A stretch of DNA of 5,221 nt, taken from NCBI GenBank assembly GCA_022615295.1, contig JAKEHF010000205.1, positions 1 to 5,221 of the forward strand, written 5' to 3'. Each line of letters starts with the position of its first letter. Position 1 is the first letter of the stretch. Positions 1 to 5,221 of this stretch are shown piece by piece. Source of the DNA: Actinomycetota bacterium (GTDB lineage Bacteria > Actinomycetota > Acidimicrobiia > Spongiisociales > ZC4RG35). The notes under the pieces were generated by a model. The model saw only the letters and a list, made by a program, of their open reading frames with translations, made no database searches and was not told the DNA's origin. The position numbers and the translations under genes were made by a program.

Positions 1-708
1 ATGACCGCTGAGCGCCGGCCCTACCGGGTGCTCGTCGTAGAGGACGAGGCCGGGTTGGCAGAGTCGGTCGGCTACACGTTGGAGAACGAGGGTTTCGACG
101 TCCTGGTGGCGCTGACCGGGCTTGCCGGTCTGGAGACGGCCCGCGTCCACGGGCCTGACGTGATTCTTCTCGATCTCATGCTTCCCGGTATGTCGGGGCT
201 CGACGTTTGTCGTCAGATCCGGACATTGAGCGACGCCCCGATCATCATGCTCACTGCGAAGACCGCCGAAGCCGACAAGGTTGCCGGTCTCGAGCTCGGC
301 GCCGATGACTACATGACCAAGCCCTTCTCCATGCGGGAGCTGGTCGCCCGGGTCAGGGCCCATCTGAGGAGGGTGTCACGGACCGGTCTTCTCGCCGACA
401 CCAACGAAGTGCTCAGAGGCGGACCGGTCGAGCTCGACATCGACGCCCACGTCGTCCGGGTCAACGGGAGCGAGACCGACCTCCGACCCAAGGAGTTCGA
501 GCTGCTCGAGTCGCTGATGCGTCGCAAGGATCGTCTCGCCGCCCGTCACACCCTGATCGACGAGGTGTGGGGACCGACTTACTTCGGTGACACCAAGACC
601 CTCGACGTCCACATCAAACGTCTTCGCCAGAAGATCGAGCCGGACCCGTCACGGCCAAAACACATAGTCACGGTGAGAGGACTCGGGTACAAATTCGTGG
701 ATGAGTAG
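1..708 (+). CDS. OmpR/PhoB-family response regulator (RegX3-like)
   Basis: DNA-binding response regulator of a two-component system, 235 residues, the usual family length. The receiver domain covers about residues 8-125. Visible in it are the acidic pair E14/D15, the phospho-acceptor D58 in VILLD, T85 in MLTAK and K107 in TKPF. The C-terminal winged-helix domain covers about 137-233, with the family signatures RPKEFELL, the recognition-helix stretch TKTLDVHIKRLRQKIE and the closing RGLGYKF. The receiver text (LELGADDYMTKPFSMRELVARVRA) resembles actinobacterial RegX3 and PhoB proteins, which suggests but does not prove a phosphate or cell-envelope role. The ATG is the first base of the window, so its ribosome site and promoter cannot be seen, and a start further upstream cannot be excluded. 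The kinase gene follows with an 8-base overlap, indicating co-transcription and coupled translation. The family is certain; the regulon is unknown. Confidence 0.95.
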   Translation: MTAERRPYRVLVVEDEAGLAESVGYTLENEGFDVLVALTGLAGLETARVHGPDVILLDLMLPGMSGLDVCRQIRTLSDAPIIMLTAKTAEADKVAGLELGADDYMTKPFSMRELVARVRAHLRRVSRTGLLADTNEVLRGGPVELDIDAHVVRVNGSETDLRPKEFELLESLMRRKDRLAARHTLIDEVWGPTYFGDTKTLDVHIKRLRQKIEPDPSRPKHIVTVRGLGYKFVDE

Positions 709-2413
709 CCGAAACGAGCGGAAACGGAGACCGCTGCCGACCATCCCGCTCGTCATCGGCGCCCTCCTCGCCCTGATCCTGGTGGTCGTCACCGCCATCC
801 TCGTCGACCGTTCCCTGCGGGCGGTTTGGCTCGACGATCTCGACGCCGACCTGGAGCGGCTGGCGCTGGTCGCCGCCGAGACCCTCGATGCCACCGGTCA
901 TCAGGAGTGGGCGACGGGTGTGTCCCGGGCGGGAGCGGTGCGTGTCACCCTCATCGACGCCGGCGGTGTGGTCCTTGCCGACTCCCATCAGGATCCGGCG
1001 ATCATGGAGAACCATGGCGACCGCCCGGAGGTGATCAGCGCTTTGAGCGGTGAAGTCGGGGTGGCCACCAGGGTCAGCGTGAGCACCGGCATCGAGCAAC
1101 GTTATGTCGCCCTTCCCCCGGTTGACGGTCTGGTGGTCAGAGTCTCCACCTCAACGGGGTCCATAGCCGAGGACTATCGGCGGACTCAGGGAGTGATCGT
1201 CCGGGTCTCCCTTTTGGTCGCCCTGGCTGCCGTCGTCGGGATGGCCCTGCTCGTCCGCCGTCTTGTGAGACCGGTCGCCGTCCTCGCCGACCACGCCCAG
1301 GCCCTGGCCAGGGGTCGTCTCGACACCGATCCGCCCCGCTCCCCGGTGGCGGAGCTCGACCGCCTGGGGATGGCGCTGACCGAGATAGCACGTGATCTCG
1401 GTGGCCGCATGGTCGAGGCGGAGAGGGCGTCGGGCACCCTCGAGTTCGTTCTCGGGGCCATCCCGCAGGGAACCATCCTCTTCGACTCGGAGGATCGTGT
1501 GGTCTACGCAAACCCGGCGGCCCGTCAGATCCTCGGCTCGGTGCCGGAGGCCCTGGGGGCGTTGACCCCATTTCAGCTTCAGACCTCCGTGAGGGAGGCT
1601 CGCGAAGGGGGCGTACCCGTCGTGAGGATGGCCGACCACGGGCGGCCGGCACGTCGGCTCCGGGCTACGGCAGTACCTTTCGAGGGGGACGACCGCGTTC
1701 TCCTGGTGGTGGTGGACGTGACCGAGCGGGAGCGACTCGACGCGATGCGTCGTGATTTCGTCGCCAATGCCTCACACGAGCTGAAGACCCCGGTGGCCAC
1801 GATCATCGCCGCCTCCGAGGCCATCCAGATCGCCCTGAGCCGGGATGACCCCTCCGCCGTGGGCTTCGCCTCACAGATCGAGACTTCGGCCAGACAGCTC
1901 GACAGGCTGGTGAACGACCTGCTCGACCTCTCTCGGCTCGAGCAGGAGACACCGGACCTCCTCCCTTTGGACCTCTCCCAGATCGTCGGCGAGGAGGTGG
2001 GGAGGTTCCTGAAGAGGGCGAAGGACAACGGGGTCACACTGGTGGCAGATCTCTCCAAAGCCCCGATCCTGGGCAGCCGCCGAGACCTGGCGGCGGCGAC
2101 CCGCAACCTCCTCGACAACGCCCTGCGACACACCCCGAGGGGCGGCGAGGTTCGTGTCGATGTGGGCGTCCTCGACGACCAGGCCGTGCTCATCCTCACC
2201 GACACCGGGGAAGGGATCCCAACCCGTGACGTCGGTCGGGTTTTCGAGAGGTTCTACAGGGTCGACTCTGCGCGCTCCCGGACCACCGGGGGCACCGGTC
2301 TCGGGCTGGCCATCGTAAGACACGTTGCCGAGACTCATGGGGGGACGGTCGGGGTCGAGAGCGAGCTTGGTCGGGGTTCGGTGTTCACGGTGAAGATCCC
2401 GCACCGGGGTTGA
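701..2413 (+). CDS. Membrane sensor histidine kinase with HAMP and PAS (PhoR-like)
   Basis: Sensor kinase of 570 residues, the likely partner of the preceding regulator. Order of parts: a basic N-terminus; membrane helix about 14-36; an extracytoplasmic sensor region about 37-163 with no cysteine; second membrane helix about 164-186; HAMP linker about 184-236; PAS-like domain about 245-342 (ILFDSEDRVVYANPAA); then the kinase core. The core shows the H-box FVANASHELKTP with phospho-accepting H359, the N-box NLLDNALRHTP with N473, the G1 box DTGEGIP at 501-507, the F-box FERFYRVD at 515-522 and the G2 box GGTGLGLAIV at 530-539. All ATP-binding and catalytic motifs are intact. The ATG lies within the last codons of the regulator (ATGAGTAG, 8-base overlap) with no well-spaced Shine-Dalgarno, so translation is probably coupled. 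The architecture matches PhoR-type kinases. The external domain is not one I recognise, so the signal is unknown. Confidence 0.95.
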   Translation: MSSRNERKRRPLPTIPLVIGALLALILVVVTAILVDRSLRAVWLDDLDADLERLALVAAETLDATGHQEWATGVSRAGAVRVTLIDAGGVVLADSHQDPAIMENHGDRPEVISALSGEVGVATRVSVSTGIEQRYVALPPVDGLVVRVSTSTGSIAEDYRRTQGVIVRVSLLVALAAVVGMALLVRRLVRPVAVLADHAQALARGRLDTDPPRSPVAELDRLGMALTEIARDLGGRMVEAERASGTLEFVLGAIPQGTILFDSEDRVVYANPAARQILGSVPEALGALTPFQLQTSVREAREGGVPVVRMADHGRPARRLRATAVPFEGDDRVLLVVVDVTERERLDAMRRDFVANASHELKTPVATIIAASEAIQIALSRDDPSAVGFASQIETSARQLDRLVNDLLDLSRLEQETPDLLPLDLSQIVGEEVGRFLKRAKDNGVTLVADLSKAPILGSRRDLAAATRNLLDNALRHTPRGGEVRVDVGVLDDQAVLILTDTGEGIPTRDVGRVFERFYRVDSARSRTTGGTGLGLAIVRHVAETHGGTVGVESELGRGSVFTVKIPHRG

Positions 2414-2439
2414 CGAGCCTGTGTCATCTCTGGTACACC
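2410..2439 (+). promoter_or_regulatory. Predicted promoter of the trp operon
   Basis: A near-consensus -35 hexamer TTGACG lies at 2410-2415, overlapping the kinase stop codon TGA (2411-2413). After an 18-base spacer comes a weaker -10, TACACC (2434-2439), preceded by TG at 2431-2432 in the extended -10 position. The expected transcription start is about 2446-2448, on or next to the ATG of the leader peptide. The -35 match is clear. The -10 keeps only the T, the A and the fourth A of TATAAT, so its exact register is uncertain. The position fits well because it places the start just ahead of the attenuator. Confidence 0.6.
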
Positions 2440-2447
2440 ATGCGGCG

Positions 2448-2495
2448 ATGAGCAGAGTGCCCGCGTCCCGACGCTGGTGGTGGTCGACCACTTAG
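2448..2495 (+). CDS. trpL: trp leader peptide with three consecutive Trp codons
   Basis: Fifteen-codon open frame reading MSRVPASRRWWWSTT and ending in TAG. The three adjacent TGG codons (2475-2483) are far beyond chance in so short a frame. They sit at the expected place, upstream of an intrinsic terminator and trpE. Role: the ribosome translating this peptide senses charged Trp-tRNA. Stalling at the TGG run leaves 2495-2501 free to form the antiterminator. Reaching the TAG covers that strand and lets the terminator form. No Shine-Dalgarno is visible before the ATG (the preceding bases are CATGCGGCG), and the predicted transcription start is within about two bases of it. Leaderless translation, common in Actinomycetota, is therefore likely. 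An internal GTG at 2457 is a less likely start. The peptide itself probably has no function after synthesis. Confidence 0.9.
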   Translation: MSRVPASRRWWWSTT

Positions 2496-2524
2496 AGGTG
2501 GCGACCATCTGCTCACGCTGAAAG

Positions 2525-2564
2525 GAGACCCACCTCACGACCACGAGGTGGGTTTCTCGGTTTT
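2525..2564 (+). terminator. Intrinsic terminator of the trp attenuator
   Basis: Hairpin with a core of 8 perfect pairs, CCCACCTC (2529-2536) against GAGGTGGG (2545-2552), and an 8-base loop ACGACCAC. It can extend by four weaker pairs (2525-2528 with 2553-2556, one G-U). The 3' side runs into a T-rich but interrupted tract, TTTCTCGGTTTT (2553-2564). It is strand 3:4 of the attenuator and would release a leader RNA of roughly 115-120 bases. As the only terminator-like structure seen after the kinase gene, it probably also stops read-through from the two-component operon. Confidence 0.88.
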
Positions 2565-2595
2565 CCCAGGCTCCTCCCTCGAAGTCGGTGACCCC

Positions 2596-2605
2596 GGAGG
2601 AGGAG
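2596..2605 (+). promoter_or_regulatory. Shine-Dalgarno of trpE (decides the start)
   Basis: The run GGAGGAGGAG ends directly before ATG 2606; the consensus GGAGG at 2596-2600 is 5 bases from that ATG. The in-frame GTG at 2588 has no such site before it (TCCCTCGAAGTCG), so the ATG is preferred. The run is perfectly complementary to CTCCTCC at 2571-2577, so it could be hidden in a hairpin. Confidence 0.75.
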
Positions 2606-3960
2606 ATGGAGACGATCTTCGACATACCGGCCGATCTGCATACCCCGGTATCGGCATATCTTCGGCTGGCGTCGCTGGGACCCCGTTATCTGCTGGAGTC
2701 GGTCGAGGGGGGTCACACCGGCCGCTACTCCTTCATCGGCTTTGGCCCCACCCGTCGTTTCACAGTGGAGCGGGACGGGGTCTACGAAGGAGAGACCCTT
2801 GTAGACCCCGATGTCCTTCCCGGTCTGCGCAGCGCACTGTCCTCGACCTCACCCTGCCTGCCGTCCGGGTCCCCTTTCGGGGGCGGGCTGGTCGGGGTGA
2901 CCGGCTTCGACATGGTGAGACGGCTCTATCCCCTCCCCGCATCGCCACATGACGGCGACGGTCCCCACGGGGTCTATCTGGCGACGGCGTCGATCCTCGT
3001 CTTCGACCACCTCACCAGACGGATGGCCCTTCTCCACGCCGGCGAGCCCACAGAGCGCGCCGAGCTGCGGCGGGACGTGATGGGGCTTCTCCGTGGTCCG
3101 CTCGACCCTGTTCACGGCCCTGCGGCGCACTCGGAGGCGAGCCCGGCGATGACCGAGAGGGAGTTCATCAGCGGGGTGGAGACAGTGAAACGACACATAA
3201 GGGCGGGTGACGTGTATCAGCTCGTCCTCTCCATCCGCTTCTCCGGCCGCACCGACGTCGCCTCCTTCGCCGCCTATCGGGCCCTGCGTCTTCTCAACCC
3301 CTCCCCATACATGTATTACATCGACCTCGGGGACACCCAAGTGGTCGGCTCCTCACCCGAGGCATTGGCCCGTCTCGGCGGGGGACGCGCCGAGCTTCGC
3401 CCCATCGCCGGCACTCGCCGGCGCGGCGCCGACGAGATCGAGGACGAGCTCCTGGAGAGGGACCTGCTCGCCGACCCCAAGGAGGCGGCCGAGCACGTAA
3501 TGCTCGTAGATCTCGCCCGGAACGACCTGGGACGCACCGCCGTGCCGGGGACGGTGAGGGTGAGCCCCTACCGGACCGTGGAGCGTTACAGCCACGTCAT
3601 GCATCTGGTGAGCGGCGTGGAGGGGGAGCTGAGACCGGATCTCGACGCCTTCGACCTCTTCGCTGCCGCGTTCCCGGCGGGAACCGTGACCGGCGCCCCG
3701 AAGCTGCGCGCCATCGAGATCATCGACCTCCTCGAGCCCGTCCCCAGGGGTCTCTACTCCGGCTCGGTGGGCTATTTCGGTCACGGCGGGTCCATGGATC
3801 AGGCCATCACGATCAGGACCGTGGTCTTCGCCGATGGCGAGTACAGCTATCAGGCCGGCGCCGGGATCGTGGCCGACAGCGACCCGAGAGCAGAGCATGA
3901 CGAGGTCCTTTCCAAGGCGGCAGCCCTGGAGACCGCCCTCTCCGTCGCCGAGGCAGGTCT

Positions 3961-3964
<4 letters not shown>
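2606..3964 (+). CDS. trpE: Anthranilate synthase component I
   Basis: Large subunit of anthranilate synthase, which converts chorismate and ammonia to anthranilate in the first committed step of Trp synthesis. It has 452 residues from ATG 2606; the in-frame GTG at 2588 would add six. This is at the short end for TrpE (often about 500). The N-terminal domain has LLES (29-32) followed by VEGG and GRYSFIG, the Trp feedback-binding element of this family. The chorismate-binding domain (about 183-445) has GDVYQLVLSIRF, NPSPYMYY (231-238), PIAGTRRRG (266-274), EHVMLVDLARNDLGR (296-310), FPAGTVTGAPK (356-366), RGLYSGSVGYFG (381-392) and AGAGIVADSDP plus EHDE (417-433). All catalytic blocks are intact. 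PabB and other chorismate enzymes share this fold. The Trp attenuator, the LLES element and the adjoining trpG and trpD decide for TrpE. Its stop overlaps the trpG start (ATGA). Confidence 0.96.
2776..2810 (+). repeat. Perfect inverted repeat inside trpE (possible mRNA hairpin)
   Basis: GGGGTCTAC (2777-2785) is perfectly complementary to GTAGACCCC (2801-2809). The stem extends by C2776-G2810 on the outside and by G-T (2786/2800) and A-T (2787/2799) on the inside, giving about 12 pairs with an 11-base loop. No T-tract follows (ATGTCC), so it is not an intrinsic terminator. It falls in codons for residues about 57-69 of TrpE, a poorly conserved stretch. Function unknown; it may be chance in GC-rich coding sequence. 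Confidence 0.5.
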
Positions 3965-4547
<583 letters not shown>

Positions 4548-4551
<4 letters not shown>

Positions 4552-5221
4552 GGGACCTGCTGGCGACGATCCTCTCCGGGGCCACGCTGGGCGAGAGCGA
4601 GGCCACCCGGCTTCTCGAGCATCTAACCGCAGAAGACCTCGATCCGGTGATGGCGGCGGCAGCCCTGGCGGGTATGAGGACCCGCGGTGAGACGCCGATC
4701 GAGCTCCGCGCCTTTGCCGCCGGCCTGCAGTCCAAGGCGGTGGCACCCGAGATTCCTGACGTCACCGGTGCCGTCGATGTGGTGGGGACCGGTGGCGACT
4801 CCTCGGGGAGCCTCAACCTCTCCACCGGCGCCGCTCTGCTGGCGGCGGCCGCCGGCGCCCCGGTGATAAAGCACGGGAACAGGTCGGTGTCGAGCCGGTG
4901 TGGAAGCTTCGACGTGCTTGTTGCGCTGGGGCTGGACGTGCCGTGGGACCCCATGAAGGCCGCGACCATCTTCGATGCGACCGGGTTCACCTATCTGTTC
5001 GCCCCCGTGTTCCACCCGGCGATGAGGACCATCGCACCGGTGCGTCGCGCGATGGGCGTCAGGACCATCTTCAACCTTGCCGGTCCCCTGGCCAACCCGG
5101 CCCGGACCCCGCATCTCGTTGTGGGGGCATTCAGCCCGAGCTGCGCCGAGATGATCGCCGAGACCCTCGCCGGGATGTCGATCACCAGGGCTTTCGTCGT
5201 GCATGGGGAGCCGGGATGGGA
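4548..5221 (+). CDS. trpD: Anthranilate phosphoribosyltransferase (3' end outside window)
   Basis: Second enzyme of the pathway: anthranilate + PRPP to phosphoribosyl-anthranilate + pyrophosphate. The frame opens at ATG 4548, overlapping the trpG stop by four bases, and stays open to the window edge: 224 codons plus two bases. The family is about 330-350 residues, so roughly the last third is missing only because the window ends. Visible motifs are the PRPP-binding GTGGD (80-84), NLSTGAA (90-96), KHGNRSVSS (108-116), FAPVFHPAMR (151-160), the GVRTIFNLAGPLANP block (170-184) and the start of the VVHG...WD loop at the edge. The helical N-terminal domain (1-65) is normal. One oddity: after KHGNRSVSS the family usually reads GSADVLEALG, while here it is GSFDVLVALG (F121, V125 near the active-site loop). 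A separate trpD, not fused to trpG, fits Actinomycetota. trpC or others probably follow outside the window. Confidence 0.95.

Larger units (their letters stand above)
2448..2565 (+). promoter_or_regulatory. Ribosome-mediated trp attenuator (transcription attenuation leader)
   Basis: Mutually exclusive RNA pairings can be traced by hand. Hairpin 1:2 pairs 2479-2486 with 2502-2509 (8 pairs, one G-U), skips a bulged A2487, then pairs 2488-2491 with 2498-2501, closing a 6-base loop TTAGAG. Its 5' arm contains Trp codons two (last base) and three. Antiterminator 2:3 pairs GAGGTGG (2495-2501) with CCACCTC (2530-2536), 7 perfect pairs. Terminator 3:4 pairs 2525-2536 with 2545-2556. The copy GAGGTGG at 2495-2501 repeats the terminator's 3' arm (2545-2551), so both compete for the same strand 2530-2536. 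With Trp abundant, the ribosome reaches TAG 2493-2495, covers strand 2 and transcription ends. With Trp scarce, it stalls at 2475-2483 and 2:3 forms. A second upstream contact, AGCAGA (2451-2456) with TCTGCT (2508-2513), could extend the 1:2 fold. Confidence 0.9.

Noticed and set aside
1579..2205. 208-codon minus-strand frame rich in Ser and Arg
   Set aside because: Antisense shadow of the kinase core; low-complexity Ser/Arg composition comes from reading GC-rich codons backwards.
1..2413. Signs of horizontal transfer, insertion sequence, att site or CRISPR
   Set aside because: No direct repeats, transposase fragments or tRNA genes were seen, and base composition looks even through the window.
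2421..2438. GTGT...ACAC as a repressor operator in the trp promoter
   Set aside because: Only four matching bases per arm and no resemblance to a TrpR box; too weak to call.
2588..2605. GTG at 2588 as the trpE start
   Set aside because: No Shine-Dalgarno precedes it, and the six added codons encode the GGAGGAGGAG run itself, which is ideally placed for ATG 2606. Still possible as a minor start.
2335..2625. Minus-strand frame covering the attenuator region
   Set aside because: The plus-strand leader, terminator and trpE Shine-Dalgarno explain this region; the minus frame has no start signal or domain.
2548..2952. 134-codon plus-strand frame starting with GTG inside the terminator
   Set aside because: It overlaps trpE in another frame, has no properly placed ribosome site (AAAGGAG is about 20 bases away), and its Gly/Arg/Pro-rich product matches no family.

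Overview
The window is GC-rich, densely packed and coded entirely on the plus strand. Codon third positions are strongly G/C. The RegX3-like response regulator, the likely leaderless short leader peptide and the Trp-codon attenuator ahead of trpE all fit a high-GC Gram-positive bacterium (Actinomycetota). I cannot place it to genus; a poorly sampled class such as Acidimicrobiia is possible but is only a guess.

Layout. Positions 1-708 encode an OmpR/PhoB-type response regulator. Positions 701-2413 encode its cognate membrane sensor kinase, with the two frames overlapping by 8 bases. Positions 2410-2605 are the regulatory region of a tryptophan operon. It holds a promoter whose -35 box overlaps the kinase stop codon and a 15-residue leader peptide with three consecutive Trp codons. 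These are followed by alternative pairing strands, an intrinsic terminator and a strong Shine-Dalgarno sequence. Then come trpE (2606-3964), trpG (3961-4551) and the first 224 codons of trpD (4548 to the window end). Each trp junction is a 4-base ATGA overlap.

How it works together. TrpE and TrpG form anthranilate synthase (chorismate + glutamine to anthranilate). TrpD transfers phosphoribosyl from PRPP to anthranilate. Two Trp-sensing layers are visible: transcription attenuation at the leader, and a conserved LLES element in TrpE that in this family binds Trp for feedback inhibition. The two-component pair is a separate unit. I see no terminator between it and the trp promoter, so the trp attenuator probably also ends transcripts coming from the kinase gene.

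The most interesting part is 2410-2605, a complete ribosome-mediated attenuator that can be read base by base. No novel enzyme system, CRISPR array, mobile element, tRNA or rRNA was seen. The long antisense open frames are shadows of the GC-rich genes.
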